Of a stretch of 64,000 nucleotides of DNA, positions 10,181 through 19,594 are shown piece by piece. Made by a program: the position numbers and the translations under genes. The DNA is from Celeribacter ethanolicus (GTDB taxonomy: Bacteria; Pseudomonadota; Alphaproteobacteria; Rhodobacterales; Rhodobacteraceae): NCBI RefSeq assembly GCF_001550095.1, contig NZ_LRUC01000051.1, positions 1-64,000 on the forward strand, in the 5' to 3' direction. How positions within the stretch are numbered: the stretch's first letter is position 1; every line of letters starts with the position of its first letter. The notes below the pieces were generated by a model. That model had not been told where the DNA came from. It worked only from the letters and a program-made list of their open reading frames with translations, and did not search any database.

Positions 10181-11988
10181 CGATCCTCTCGGCTCTGGCG
10201 GCGCTTTATGAGCGCATGGAAGAGGCGGGGGAGGCCCCGGCCCCGGGCTATTCAACGGAAAAGATCGGTGCGGAACTGGTGATTGATGCCGAGGGGCAGT
10301 TGATCGCGTGGCATTCGCTTATGACGCAGGATGGTAAACGTATGGTGCCGGAAAACCTGTCGGTTCCGGCGGCGATCAAACGGTCCTCTGGGATTGCGCC
10401 GAATTTTCTGTGGGACAAGACGTCCTATGTGTTGGGCGTGACCGCGCTCAAGGACGAGAAGAAAAAGCCTCTTGCCGATGCCGAGGGGCGATTGCAGCCC
10501 TGTCAGGAGCGGCGTACGGCGGATGAACATGCCCATTTTGTTGCGCTGCATCGAGAACGGCTCGGTGGCGCCGAAGATCCGGGCTTGCTGGCCCTTCTGA
10601 TCTTTCTCGATCACTGGAATTGGGAGGATTTCTCTGGACGTGGCCTGCCAAGCGAGATGCTTGACCAGAATGTCGTGTTCAGTTTCGAGGCGCGTGGTCA
10701 ATACCTGCATCGTCGGGCTGCGGCCCGTGCGCTGATCGCATGCGCACCGGAGGCGAAGGGGCCGCTGTGCCTCGTGACCGGGGCGCAGGCGGCGCCTGCG
10801 CGGCTGCACCCAAGCATCAAGGGCGTGATGGGGTCACAAAGCTCAGGCGCTTCTCTGGTGTCGTTCAACGCTTCGGCCTTTGAGTCCTTCGGCCACAAAC
10901 AAGGCGACAACGCGCCGGTCTCGGAACATGCGGCTTTCGCCTATGGCACGGCTCTGAACGCGCTGCTCGCGCGCTCCGGCAAGGCGGGGCGGCGCACGCT
11001 GCGTATCGGCGAGACCACGGCGGTGTTCTGGGCGGAGACCGACCGGCGGGAGACCGACGAAGCCGCGGAAATGGCTTTTGCCGATTTCTTCGATCCGCCC
11101 GACACCGAGGCCATGAGCGAAGATGAAAAGACCGCGCATCGCAAGTTGCAGATCACCATGGAGGCTCTGGCCAGGGGAAGCGCGCCCGACGATCCGCGAT
11201 TTGCGCCCTCGACACGGGTCTATGTGCTGGGCCTTGCGCCCAATGCGGCGCGGTTGTCGGTGCGGTTCTGGCTGCCGGGGACGCTGGGCGATTTTGCCCG
11301 TCATGTGGAGCGGTTTCGCGAGGATCTGCGGATCGAACCCGCGCCATGGCGGCGCCCGCCCGCCGTCTGGGCGCTGCTGTATGAGACCGCATTGCAGCAT
11401 AAGGCGGAAAATATTCCGCCCCGGTTGGGCGGCGACCTCATGCGCGCCGTCTTGATGGGGACACCTTATCCGCGCACGCTGCTGTCTGCCGTGATCGGAC
11501 GCATCCGCGCCGACGGGGTGATCAATGGCGCCCGTGCCGCCATTTGCAAAGCCGTTCTGACCCGCAATCTCAAGGAGGAGTTTCCCGTGAGCCTCGATCC
11601 AGACAACCCGAGCCCGGCCTATCGGCTCGGGCGCCTCTTTGCCGTGCTCGAAAGCATCCAGCAGGCGGCGTTGCCAGGGCTGAACGCGACGATCCGTGAC
11701 CGGTATTTCGCCGCCGCCTCGGCAACGCCCGCACGGGTCTTTCCGCTTTTGACCAAGACGGCCACCCATCACCTCGCCAATCTGCGCAAATCCGACAAGG
11801 GCGGGCTTGCGTATTGGTTCGACGAGCAGATTGGCGAGATCTGGAGCGGGCTCGACCCGAACCTGCCGGGGAGTCTGACACTGGAGGATCAGGGGCGGTT
11901 CGTGGCCGGGTATTACCATCAGAAATTTTACAAAAAGCCGAAAGACGCCGAGTCCGACCTTTCGGTCGTCGAGGGGGAAACCACATGA
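10177..11988 (+). CDS. cas8c: Type I-C Cascade large subunit Cas8c (Csd1)
   Basis: Large subunit of I-C Cascade, responsible for PAM recognition and Cas3 recruitment. The 603 residues match the normal Csd1 length. The start [16 protein letters not shown], then the WHSLM segment and [16 protein letters not shown] near residue 70, are typical. The middle has the family's [22 protein letters not shown]-type segment (about 227-248), and the C-terminal half is helical, including a region that in I-C systems can also yield a separately translated Cas11 small subunit. It overlaps cas5c and cas7c by ATGA junctions at both ends. Confidence 0.95.
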   Translation: MTILSALAALYERMEEAGEAPAPGYSTEKIGAELVIDAEGQLIAWHSLMTQDGKRMVPENLSVPAAIKRSSGIAPNFLWDKTSYVLGVTALKDEKKKPLADAEGRLQPCQERRTADEHAHFVALHRERLGGAEDPGLLALLIFLDHWNWEDFSGRGLPSEMLDQNVVFSFEARGQYLHRRAAARALIACAPEAKGPLCLVTGAQAAPARLHPSIKGVMGSQSSGASLVSFNASAFESFGHKQGDNAPVSEHAAFAYGTALNALLARSGKAGRRTLRIGETTAVFWAETDRRETDEAAEMAFADFFDPPDTEAMSEDEKTAHRKLQITMEALARGSAPDDPRFAPSTRVYVLGLAPNAARLSVRFWLPGTLGDFARHVERFREDLRIEPAPWRRPPAVWALLYETALQHKAENIPPRLGGDLMRAVLMGTPYPRTLLSAVIGRIRADGVINGARAAICKAVLTRNLKEEFPVSLDPDNPSPAYRLGRLFAVLESIQQAALPGLNATIRDRYFAAASATPARVFPLLTKTATHHLANLRKSDKGGLAYWFDEQIGEIWSGLDPNLPGSLTLEDQGRFVAGYYHQKFYKKPKDAESDLSVVEGETT

Positions 11989-12887
11989 CCGCATTGACCA
12001 ATCGTTACGATTTCGCGCTGTTCTTCACCGTCAAGGACGGCAACCCGAATGGCGATCCCGATGCGGGCAACCTGCCGCGGATGGATCCGGAGACCAACAA
12101 CGGGCTGGTCACCGATGTCGCGCTGAAGCGCAAGGTGCGCAATTACGTGGCCACGGCCAAGGGGGATGAGCCGGGCTATCGGATCTATTTTACCGAACGT
12201 GCAGTGCTCAATGCCGTGCATGAGGAGGCCTACAAAGCGCTCGATCTCAAGCCGGTGTCCAAGAAGCTGCCCAAGAAAGAGGAAGAGGCAGCGCAGGTCA
12301 CCGGCTGGATGTGTCGGAATTTCTTCGACATTCGAACCTTTGGCGCGGTGATGACCACAGAGGTCAACGCCGGTCAGGTGCGCGGACCGGTGCAGATGTC
12401 CTTCGCCCGCTCGCTCGAACCGATCATGCCGCTCGAAGTGTCGATCACACGCTCTTCTGTGACCAATGAAAAGGACGTCGACAAGGAGCGCACCATGGGC
12501 CGCAAGCATATCGTGCCCTTCGGTCTCTATGCCGTGCATGGCTTCATCAACGCCAAGCTGGCGGAAAAGACCGGGTTTTCGGAAGAGGATCTCGATCTGT
12601 TCTGGACGGCACTGCGCGACATGTTCGATTTCGACCGCTCGGCGGCGCGCGGCGAGATGGCGGCGCAGGATCTGGTCATCTTCAAACACGACAGCGCCTT
12701 GGGGAATGCGCAGGCACATCGCCTGTTCGAGCGGATCGAGGTCTTCCGAAAATCCGGTGAGGACGCTGTTCCTGTCGGCGATCCGCGCAGCCACAACTGG
12801 CCGCCGGCACGGGCTTTCTCGGATTACGAGATTCGGGTGAATGACACGGATCTGCCCTCTGGTGTGACGCTTTTGCGCCCATGGTGA
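11985..12887 (+). CDS. cas7c: Type I-C Cascade backbone Cas7c (Csd2)
   Basis: Forms the multi-copy filament that holds the crRNA spacer. The 300 residues start [39 protein letters not shown] (about 23-41) is the conserved Cas7 N-terminal motif, and the later EVSITRSSV and [16 protein letters not shown] segments are typical of Csd2. Its ATG overlaps the cas8c stop (ATGA). The frame is open further upstream, but family homology starts here. cas4 follows after 15 bp. Confidence 0.96.
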   Translation: MTALTNRYDFALFFTVKDGNPNGDPDAGNLPRMDPETNNGLVTDVALKRKVRNYVATAKGDEPGYRIYFTERAVLNAVHEEAYKALDLKPVSKKLPKKEEEAAQVTGWMCRNFFDIRTFGAVMTTEVNAGQVRGPVQMSFARSLEPIMPLEVSITRSSVTNEKDVDKERTMGRKHIVPFGLYAVHGFINAKLAEKTGFSEEDLDLFWTALRDMFDFDRSAARGEMAAQDLVIFKHDSALGNAQAHRLFERIEVFRKSGEDAVPVGDPRSHNWPPARAFSDYEIRVNDTDLPSGVTLLRPW

Positions 12888-12902
12888 GATGGACCCTGTG
12901 AC

Positions 12903-13547
12903 ATGGAGACGGCGGAGCAGATGAGCCTGCCGATCTCGGCGCTGCAACACTGGCTTTATTGTCCGCGCCAATGTGCCCTGATCCATGTCGAACGGCTCTG
13001 GGCCGAGAACAGCCTCACGGCCGAGGGGCGTGTGCTGCACGTCCGGGCCGATGGCGGCACCACCGACCGGCACAAGGGCATTCGTACCCTGCGTGCGGTC
13101 GAACTCGGATCGGAGCGGCTGGGGCTTCATGGCGTGGCCGATGTGGTCGAGGTGCATGGCGATCGGTTTTATCCGGTCGAATACAAGCGCGGTCGCCCGA
13201 AACCGCACCGGGCCGACGAGGTGCAGCTCTGCGCCCAGGCCCTGTGTCTTGAGGAGATGACGGGGCAAGCGGTGCCCGAAGGTGCCCTGTTCTACGGCGA
13301 AACCCGGCGCCGTGTGGTCGTGGCGTTCGACCGGGACCTGCGCTCTTTGACATCGTCTGTCGCGGATGAGGCCCGCAGCGCGCTTGCGCAGGGGGAACTG
13401 CCGCCTGCGCATTATGCTCCGGGGCGTTGCAAGGCCTGTTCCCTGCTGGAGCTCTGTCGCCCGCAAAGCCTCGAACACCCGCCCGCGATCCGTGCCTGGC
13501 TCAGCCGGGCGCTGGACAGCGACACCGTTCCGGAAGGTCCCGAATGA
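12903..13547 (+). CDS. cas4: CRISPR adaptation exonuclease Cas4
   Basis: RecB-family Fe-S nuclease that trims prespacers and selects the PAM end. The 214 residues carry YCPRQC near residue 19, a RecB-type core with the EYKRG lysine motif near residue 95, and a C-terminal Cys cluster CKACSLLELC, so the usual one-plus-three cysteines for the cluster are present. ATG 12924 (MSLPISALQHW) is an alternative start. Its stop overlaps the cas1 start (ATGA), fitting a Cas4-Cas1 adaptation complex. Confidence 0.95.
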   Translation: METAEQMSLPISALQHWLYCPRQCALIHVERLWAENSLTAEGRVLHVRADGGTTDRHKGIRTLRAVELGSERLGLHGVADVVEVHGDRFYPVEYKRGRPKPHRADEVQLCAQALCLEEMTGQAVPEGALFYGETRRRVVVAFDRDLRSLTSSVADEARSALAQGELPPAHYAPGRCKACSLLELCRPQSLEHPPAIRAWLSRALDSDTVPEGPE

Positions 13548-14578
13548 AGAAACTTCTCAACACGCTCTATGTCACGTCTGAAGGGGCGAGCCTGCGCAAG
13601 GAAGGGCAGGCCGTGGTGATCGCCATCGACGGCCATGACCGGGGCCGCGCGCCCGCCCATCTGCTCGGGCAGATCGTCTGTTTCGCACAGGCGGTGATCA
13701 GCCCGCCCCTGATGGCGTTTTGCGCCGAGAGCGGCATTTCCATCGCCTTCCTCTCGACCACCGGACGCTTCCTTGCCCGGGTCGAAGGGCCGCAAACCGG
13801 CAATGTCCTGTTGCGTCGGGCCCAGCACAGGATGACGGACGATCCCGAACGCGCCCTGCCTGTCGCGCAGGCCATGGTCGCCGCCAAGATCGCCAATCAG
13901 CGTGGCCTGCTGCGCCGCGGTCTGCGCGATTACGGCAAGGCGATGGGGCCGGAGCCTTACGCCCTGCTCGACGGCTGTGAACGCCGCCTGTCGGATGCCG
14001 CCCGCCTCGCCCTTGACGCGCCGGATCTCGACAGCCTGCGCGGACAGGAGGGCGAGGCCGCCAACGCCTATTTCACCGCCTTTCCGCAGGTTCTCCGTAA
14101 CCCTGATTTCTCCTTTCAGGGTCGCAACCGCCGCCCTCCGCGCGACCCGGTCAATGCGGTGCTCTCCTTGCTCTACGCTCTGTTGGCACAAGATTGCCGT
14201 GCGGCCTGCGAGACCCATGGGCTCGACCCGCAGATGGGCTTCCTGCACCGTGATCGCCCCGGGCGCATGAGCCTTGCACTCGATCTCATGGAAGAGTTCC
14301 GCGCGCCTCTGGCCGATCGCACCTGCCTGACCCTGCTCAATCGTCGCCAGTTGTCCGTCCGTGATTTTCGACCTGAGGAAACCGGTGCGGTGCTGCTGAG
14401 TGACGAAGGGCGTGAAACGGTGCTCAAGGCCTGGCAGGACCGCAAGCGTGAAACCGTCCGCCACCCGTTCTTCGAGGAAACGGTTCCGCTCGGCCTTTTC
14501 CCGCAGATGCAGGCGCAGCTCCTTGCCCGCCACCTGCGTGGCGAACTGGACGGTTATCCCGCCTGGATCTGGAGGTGA
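13544..14578 (+). CDS. cas1: CRISPR integrase Cas1 (type I-C)
   Basis: Integrates new spacers at the leader end with Cas2. The 344 residues start [20 protein letters not shown] as in Cas1c. The C-terminal alpha-helical domain has the conserved [20 protein letters not shown] block with the catalytic His and Asp/Glu residues, and [12 protein letters not shown] precedes it. The open frame extends upstream, but the ATG overlapping the cas4 stop gives the family start. Only 1 nt separates its stop from the cas2 ATG. Confidence 0.96.
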   Translation: MKKLLNTLYVTSEGASLRKEGQAVVIAIDGHDRGRAPAHLLGQIVCFAQAVISPPLMAFCAESGISIAFLSTTGRFLARVEGPQTGNVLLRRAQHRMTDDPERALPVAQAMVAAKIANQRGLLRRGLRDYGKAMGPEPYALLDGCERRLSDAARLALDAPDLDSLRGQEGEAANAYFTAFPQVLRNPDFSFQGRNRRPPRDPVNAVLSLLYALLAQDCRAACETHGLDPQMGFLHRDRPGRMSLALDLMEEFRAPLADRTCLTLLNRRQLSVRDFRPEETGAVLLSDEGRETVLKAWQDRKRETVRHPFFEETVPLGLFPQMQAQLLARHLRGELDGYPAWIWR

Positions 14579-14579
14579 C

Positions 14580-14870
14580 ATGCTGGTCCTGATCACTTAC
14601 GATGTCCGCACCGACACCCCGGCCGGCCGCAAACGTCTGAGACAGGTGGCCAGAGCCTGTGAGGATTACGGCCAGAGGGTTCAGTATTCGGTGTTCGAAT
14701 GCGACCTGCCCCCGGCGCTTTGGACCGCTTTGCGCGCCCGCCTGACCGCGTTGATCGAGCCGGAGCACGATAGCTTGCGGTTTTACATGCTCGGCGCCAA
14801 CTGGCGCTCAAAGGTGGAGCATGTCGGGGCGAAACCCGCGACCGATTTCGATGGCCCCCTGATCTTCTGA
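14580..14870 (+). CDS. cas2: CRISPR adaptation protein Cas2
   Basis: Dimeric ferredoxin-fold partner of Cas1. The 96 residues start [20 protein letters not shown], including the conserved beta-1 YDV with its Asp, and contain [12 protein letters not shown], a classic Cas2 motif. GGAGG lies 4 nt before the ATG, overlapping the cas1 end. It is the last cas gene; the leader and array follow on the same strand. Confidence 0.96.
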   Translation: MLVLITYDVRTDTPAGRKRLRQVARACEDYGQRVQYSVFECDLPPALWTALRARLTALIEPEHDSLRFYMLGANWRSKVEHVGAKPATDFDGPLIF

Positions 14871-15044
14871 TGCGAACCCCAAGCGCCCCGCCAGGCATGG
14901 GAGGGTTCGCGCGCGGAAATATACTTATCTTTCAAATGGATGGCGAAACTCGACATCGCAGGATATGGGGCGCGTCGATTGTTTCCTCAGGTTCGCGGAG
15001 CAGTTGTTGTTTCGCGTGCGCATTCAAAGGGTTATGAAGAGACC
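14871..15044 (+). promoter_or_regulatory. CRISPR leader
   Basis: The 174 bp between the cas2 stop and the first repeat. It starts with a perfect 8-bp inverted repeat GCGAACCC (14872-14879) / GGGTTCGC (14903-14910). An AT-rich stretch at 14917-14937 with a -10-like TATACT (14920-14925) could drive pre-crRNA. Leader polarity is supported by the degenerate repeat at the opposite end. Promoter assignment is inference. Confidence 0.75.
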
Positions 15045-16810
15045 GTCGCGCCCCACCCGGGCGCGTGGATAGAAACAGTTACACACTTGTCTCCATGTCC
15101 GTTCGTAAACACCGTCGCGCCCCACCCGGGCGCGTGGATAGAAACGTCACATCACGCGGGACACTCTCACCCCGCGTCTGTCGCGCCCCACCCGGGCGCG
15201 TGGATAGAAACTGACATATGGAGGTATGTTGGATCCAATAGATTGGTCGCGCCCCACCCGGGCGCGTGGATAGAAACCATGCACTATTATTTCCGCGCCC
15301 CGTCCGGGGTTGGTCGCGCCCCACCCGGGCGCGTGGATAGAAACAATTGTATTGCTCACCTCAACGTCAAGATTGGTTGGTCGCGCCCCACCCGGGCGCG
15401 TGGATAGAAACCTGCCTGAGACATAAACACGTCGTCATAACGTGGGTCGCGCCCCACCCGGGCGCGTGGATAGAAACATCATAATCCAGACCCTCTGCAG
15501 GTAGTAGGCTTGTCGCGCCCCACCCGGGCGCGTGGATAGAAACCTACTCTATGCCTGTGAAACCCGTCTACCACCTCGTCGCGCCCCACCCGGGCGCGTG
15601 GATAGAAACTCCGCATCTGGCGCGTCGAATAACGCTTGACACACGTCGCGCCCCACCCGGGCGCGTGGATAGAAACTCCTTTGTGTTGACCAAACTATGG
15701 CATTGGTGCGGCGTCGCGCCCCACCCGGGCGCGTGGATAGAAACGGCACACGCATCCCGCACAGCCTCGGCCACCTGACGTCGCGCCCCACCCGGGCGCG
15801 TGGATAGAAACCTGTTGGAATGTGGCAAGCTCGAATTACGGTATCCGTCGCGCCCCACCCGGGCGCGTGGATAGAAACAGTAAGTCCATCTCAGGTGCTG
15901 CCACGGAGTTAGGTCGCGCCCCACCCGGGCGCGTGGATAGAAACTGTTGGTGTCATTTAATCAATTTCCCTCAGTTTTGTCGCGCCCCACCCGGGCGCGT
16001 GGATAGAAACTAGATACGCCTGCATTAGCCGCACCATTCTCGGCGGTCGCGCCCCACCCGGGCGCGTGGATAGAAACCCGCGCTCTTGTGCATAAAGCGC
16101 GCCTTGGTTGGCCGTCGCGCCCCACCCGGGCGCGTGGATAGAAACTCTGATCATCGCCGTAAGGTTGACAAATTCGCTGCGTCGCGCCCCACCCGGGCGC
16201 GTGGATAGAAACTGTGCCTCGTAGCAAACGCTTTCAACGTCATTGCGTCGCGCCCCACCCGGGCGCGTGGATAGAAACTTTCGTCGGCTTTTTGTAGTCA
16301 ACTGCATTGATGGCTGTCGCGCCCCACCCGGGCGCGTGGATAGAAACACCACGAGCGCCCCCATCAACAGCGCCGAAGACGTCGCGCCCCACCCGGGCGC
16401 GTGGATAGAAACAGCATTCAAGGGAGACAGCAAGGAAACCAAGAAGGGTCGCGCCCCACCCGGGCGCGTGGATAGAAACTCTCCGGATTGCAAGCATTTC
16501 AGCAAGGCCAAGGGTCGCGCCCCACCCGGGCGCGTGGATAGAAACCGGTTGCTGCAGCGCCATATCATGCGGAGGAAACGTCGCGCCCCACCCGGGCGCG
16601 TGGATAGAAACCGGGATCAGAAGCCAGCGAGCCTTGAGGAGCGAGAGTCGCGCCCCACCCGGGCGCGTGGATAGAAACCGCAAGGAAGCCGGAACGCCTT
16701 GGCCTGTCTTCGTCGCGCCCCACCCGGGCGCGTGGATAGAAACTGAAAGGTGATGCCATCGAAAGAGATTTGCACAACGTCGCGCCCCACCCGGGCGCGT
16801 GGATAGAAGC
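15045..16810 (+). CRISPR. Type I-C CRISPR array, 27 repeats and 26 spacers
   Basis: The 32-nt repeat begins GTCGCGCCCCACCC and ends GGATAGAAAC. CGCGCCC (repeat positions 3-9) pairs with GGGCGCG (15-21) over a CACCC loop, the usual I-C hairpin. Twenty-six copies look identical; the last (16779-16810) has A31 changed to G. First copies start at 15045, 15114, 15180, 15246 and 15313. Spacers are 33-37 nt, mostly 34-35, and all look unique. Short reading frames through the array on both strands are repeat translations, not genes. I saw no spacer matching the rest of the window, although I could not search exhaustively. Confidence 0.98.
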
Positions 16811-16909
16811 AGCATAAGATTTTTGAGGGAAAACGACACCGGTCTGCGCGTCAGATGCAAGTCCTCTGACGAGAAATGCAGAACTATCGGGTGCTTTTCA
16901 AAGGAAATT

Positions 16910-16985
<76 letters not shown>

Positions 16986-17137
16986 AAATCGACCGTTGTG
17001 ACGCCGGTCTTGCGTTTCGCGGGAGGGCGTTTCCCGTCCGCCCGCGCTTCCTATTTTGTCTCGCCTGGGGTTGCAAGCGAAAAAATGACGGGCCTGAAAA
17101 AATCCTGTGAAATTTTCAGCCCGCCACTTTGGACGGC

Positions 17138-17452
17138 TTATTCGTCGTCGTTGGCCGCGACATCGGTGATGTCGTCGAGCGACACGTTGTCGTCGTCGTC
17201 GTCATCGTCGAGCAGATCGTCGTCGAGATCCATGTCGGCGTCGTCGTCGAGCAGCAGATCGTCATCGGTGTCGAGATCTTCGTCGTTGCGCGGCTGCACT
17301 TTTTCGGCGATGGCGACGCGCGATTTGTTGTTCGCGTCGAAGGTCACGATTTCGCCGGTGTAGGGGGACACGATCGGGTCGCGGTTCAGGTCATAGAACC
17401 GTTTGCCGGTGGTGGGGCAAAGCCGTTTGGTACCCCATTCCTTTTTGGGCAT
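17138..17452 (-). CDS. FYDLN-acid family protein (TIGR02300)
   Basis: The 104-residue protein begins MPKKEWGTKRLCPTTGKRFY and carries the name-giving FYDLNRDPIVSPYTG segment, after which more than 50 residues are almost entirely Asp/Glu/Leu. The N-terminal half resembles a small zinc-ribbon-like domain with a single Cys here. Function is unknown; the family is confined to alphaproteobacteria. The acidic tail could mimic nucleic acid or bind basic partners (inference). It stands alone between tRNA-Ala and a divergent metallopeptidase gene, with a TGACA/TGTCA repeat (17514-17518/17523-17527) between them. Confidence 0.9.
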   Translation of the reverse strand: MPKKEWGTKRLCPTTGKRFYDLNRDPIVSPYTGEIVTFDANNKSRVAIAEKVQPRNDEDLDTDDDLLLDDDADMDLDDDLLDDDDDDDNVSLDDITDVAANDDE

Positions 17453-17615
17453 GATGAATCCCTTTCGTTAATCACTGATCCATTGCGGAGATTTTGCGGG
17501 CCATGCCATATCGTGACAGAGGTGTCAAAGGCTTTTCCCTCAAAAAACCGTAAAGACCATGGTCTGGGCGCTACAGGCAGGGTATGGCAGGAAAAACCGG
17601 GGCGAAAGGTCAAAA

Positions 17616-18311
17616 ATGCGCGAAATCCGATTGCAGGGCGACCCGCCCGTTTCCGTGACGCTGCGGCGCTCTGCCCGGGCTCGGCGGCTGTCTCTGCGGG
17701 TGTCGCGGCTCGACGGGCGGGTGACGCTTTCGATGCCGCAGCGCCTGCCGGAGGCGGAGGCGATCGCTTTCGTCGAGGAAAAGCAGGACTGGATTCGCAA
17801 GCATCTCGCAGGGCGCAGCCCGGACCGGATGCCGGTGTTCGGAGCGCATCTGCCGTTTCTGGGGCGTGAGTTGATGATCGTGCCGGGGCAGGGACGGCGG
17901 GCGCAGGTCATGGACGGCGCTTTGCAGGTGCCGGGCGGGCCCGAGAGCGTGGCGGCGAAAGTGCGGGCCTTTCTCAGGCTCGAGGCGCAGATGCGGCTGC
18001 GCGCGGCCTCTGATCGCTATGCGGAGGCGCTAGGCGTCGGGTACGGGCGGATCACGCTGCGCGATCCGCGGTCGCGCTGGGGGTCCTGTACGTCCCAGGG
18101 CAATCTAATGTATTCTTGGCGGCTGGTAATGGCGCCGCCTGAGGTGCTGGACTATGTCGCGGCTCATGAGATGGCGCATCGGCTGGAGATGAACCATTCG
18201 GAGCGGTTCTGGGCGCATGTGGCGCGCATCTGTCCGGGACACAAGGCGCATCGGGACTGGTTGCGCCGCGAGGGTGAGCAGTTGCATGGCTGGCGGTTCG
18301 AGACGGATTGA
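17616..18311 (+). CDS. YgjP/SprT-like zinc metallopeptidase (DUF45)
   Basis: A 231-residue protein with the family block SRWGSCTSQGNLMYSWRLVM followed by zinc-binding HEMAH (the AAHEMAHRLEMNHS segment, about residues 180-193), and WAHVARICPG near the end, all diagnostic of the YgjP-like metallopeptidase domain. Predicted cytoplasmic; substrate unknown. ATG 17616 has AAAGG 6 nt upstream and is preferred over ATG 17559, whose upstream sequence is poor. The GntR/FCD regulator gene follows after 31 bp. Confidence 0.88.
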   Translation: MREIRLQGDPPVSVTLRRSARARRLSLRVSRLDGRVTLSMPQRLPEAEAIAFVEEKQDWIRKHLAGRSPDRMPVFGAHLPFLGRELMIVPGQGRRAQVMDGALQVPGGPESVAAKVRAFLRLEAQMRLRAASDRYAEALGVGYGRITLRDPRSRWGSCTSQGNLMYSWRLVMAPPEVLDYVAAHEMAHRLEMNHSERFWAHVARICPGHKAHRDWLRREGEQLHGWRFETD

Positions 18312-18324
18312 CCTTGCCGCTTTT

Positions 18325-18334
18325 TGTGATCACA
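18325..18334. promoter_or_regulatory. TGTGATCACA palindrome at GntR/FCD regulator gene
   Basis: A perfect 10-bp palindrome in a TTTT-flanked context, 8 bp before the regulator ATG, at the end of the metallopeptidase gene. The same 10-mer precedes sucC and sdhC. Its placement over the translation start region suggests autorepression (inference). Confidence 0.7.
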
Positions 18335-18342
18335 TAGCAGCC

Positions 18343-18996
18343 ATGATCCATCCATCCCCCCGACCGACCGACCATTCCTCCGCCGCCCATGACCGGGTGT
18401 ACCGGGCCTTGCGCACGCGCATCATGCATGGCGAATTTCGCCCAGGCGAGGCGCTCACCCTGCGCGGCATCGGCAAGATGTTCGACGTCTCCATGACCCC
18501 CGCGCGCGAAGCGGTGCGGCGGCTGGTGGCGGATGGCGGGCTGAACCTCTCGGCCTCGGGGCGGGTGTCGACGCCGGAGCTGTCGAACGAGCGCATCGAG
18601 GAACTGGCGGCGATCCGGGCGCTGATCGAGCCGGAGCTGGCCTCGCGCGCTTTGCCGCGGGCGCATATCGCGCTGATCGACCGGCTTCAGGCGATCAACA
18701 GCACGATTGCCGAGGCGGTCGCGAAACACGATGACGTGGGTTATATCCGTACCAATCTCGAATTTCACCGCACGCTTTACCTGCGGGCGCAGGCCCCGGC
18801 GATGCTGGCGTTGACGGAGACCGTCTGGCTGCAATTGGGGCCGACGATGCGGGCGTTATATGCCCGTCTGAACCGCACGGAAGTGCCACACAATCACCGG
18901 CTGATCGTGGCGGCGCTCAGGGCAGGCGATGAGCCGGGACTTCGGCTTGCGGTGCGGTCTGACGTGACGCAGGGGCTGCGGATGCTGGCGGTTTGA
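18343..18996 (+). CDS. akgR: GntR/FCD transcriptional regulator, probable AkgR (TCA-cycle regulator)
   Basis: A 217-residue FadR-type factor with a winged helix at about 15-80 (GEALTLRGIGKMFDVSMTPA) and an all-helical FCD effector domain at about 85-215. The FCD metal/ligand positions appear in NLEFHRTLY and HNHRLIV. I chose ATG 18343 because homology to GntR starts just after it; the frame is open further up inside the metallopeptidase gene. Known: a GntR-family factor named AkgR directly activates TCA-cycle genes in Rhodobacter sphaeroides. Seen here: its own promoter, sucC and sdhC share TGTGATCACA. The symbol rests on this context and on fold, not on an alignment. Confidence 0.75.
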   Translation: MIHPSPRPTDHSSAAHDRVYRALRTRIMHGEFRPGEALTLRGIGKMFDVSMTPAREAVRRLVADGGLNLSASGRVSTPELSNERIEELAAIRALIEPELASRALPRAHIALIDRLQAINSTIAEAVAKHDDVGYIRTNLEFHRTLYLRAQAPAMLALTETVWLQLGPTMRALYARLNRTEVPHNHRLIVAALRAGDEPGLRLAVRSDVTQGLRMLAV

Positions 18997-19075
18997 GGCA
19001 AAGCGCGACCGGGCGCTTGACCTTTGCTGCGCTGCAGAGTGTTCTGGGGCGATAGAAACAGGCAAGGGGACTGCC

Positions 19076-19546
19076 ATGGCGCGCTATCTGGAAATGACCG
19101 AACTCATGACGCCGGACATGGCGAATTTCTCCGGCAAGGTGCACGGGGGCGCTCTTCTTAAGCTCTTGGATCTGGTCGCCTTTTCCTGTGCGTCGCGCTA
19201 TTCCGGGCAATATGCGGTGACGCTGTCGGTCGATCAGGTGATGTTCAAGGAGCCGATCCATGTGGGGGAGCTGGTGCATTTCCGGGCGACGGTGAATTAC
19301 GTGGGCCGCAGTTCGATGGAGATCGGCATCCGGGTCGAAGCGGAGAACATTCGAACGCATCGGGTGCGCCACACCAATTCCTGCTATTTCACCATGGTGG
19401 CGGTGGATGATGACGGCAAAACCGTGGCTGTGCCGCAATTCACGCTGGAGACCGAGGTGGATCAGCAACGCTGGCGGGCGGCGGAGCTGCGCAAAGAGTT
19501 GCGCCGCGAACATGCCAAGCGGTTGGAAGAGGCCGCAAAGGGCTAA
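19076..19546 (+). CDS. Acyl-CoA thioesterase, hotdog fold (YciA/BACH-type)
   Basis: Hydrolyses acyl-CoA to free acid and CoA in the cytoplasm. The 156 residues contain the hotdog core NFSGKVHGGALLKLLDLVA, including the conserved HGG, then VDQVMFKEPIHVGE and a C-terminal charged helix. AAGGGG precedes the ATG. The neighbourhood of acyl-CoA genes (ethylmalonyl-CoA pathway, TCA) is consistent with CoA recycling, but chain-length preference cannot be read. Confidence 0.9.
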   Translation: MARYLEMTELMTPDMANFSGKVHGGALLKLLDLVAFSCASRYSGQYAVTLSVDQVMFKEPIHVGELVHFRATVNYVGRSSMEIGIRVEAENIRTHRVRHTNSCYFTMVAVDDDGKTVAVPQFTLETEVDQQRWRAAELRKELRREHAKRLEEAAKG

Positions 19547-19551
19547 CGAAA

Positions 19552-19580
19552 AAGGCGCTCCGGAGAGCGCCTTTTCTTTT
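19552..19580. terminator. Bidirectional terminator between thioesterase and lpd
   Basis: AAGGCGCTC / GAGCGCCTT with a CGGA loop, flanked by T-rich sequence on the plus strand and an A run on the other side. It serves two convergent genes. Confidence 0.85.
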
Positions 19581-19594
19581 TGGTGTCAATGAGA

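Noticed and set aside
13427-13543. Longer N-terminus for Cas1 inside cas4.
   Set aside because: Cas1 homology begins with [10 protein letters not shown] at 13544, which overlaps the cas4 stop.
14940-16777. Open frames through the CRISPR array on both strands, with recurring peptides such as VAPHPGAWIET and FLSTRPGGAR.
   Set aside because: They are translations of the 32-nt repeat in different frames with spacers between; they have no Shine-Dalgarno and match the array boundaries.
16986-17076. Frame on the minus strand across tRNA-Ala that continues into the array.
   Set aside because: The peptide is a translation of the tRNA sequence, a frequent artefact.
19053-19061. GATAGAAAC, identical to the end of the CRISPR repeat, near the thioesterase gene.
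   Set aside because: Only 9 nt match and no repeat stem precedes it; likely chance.
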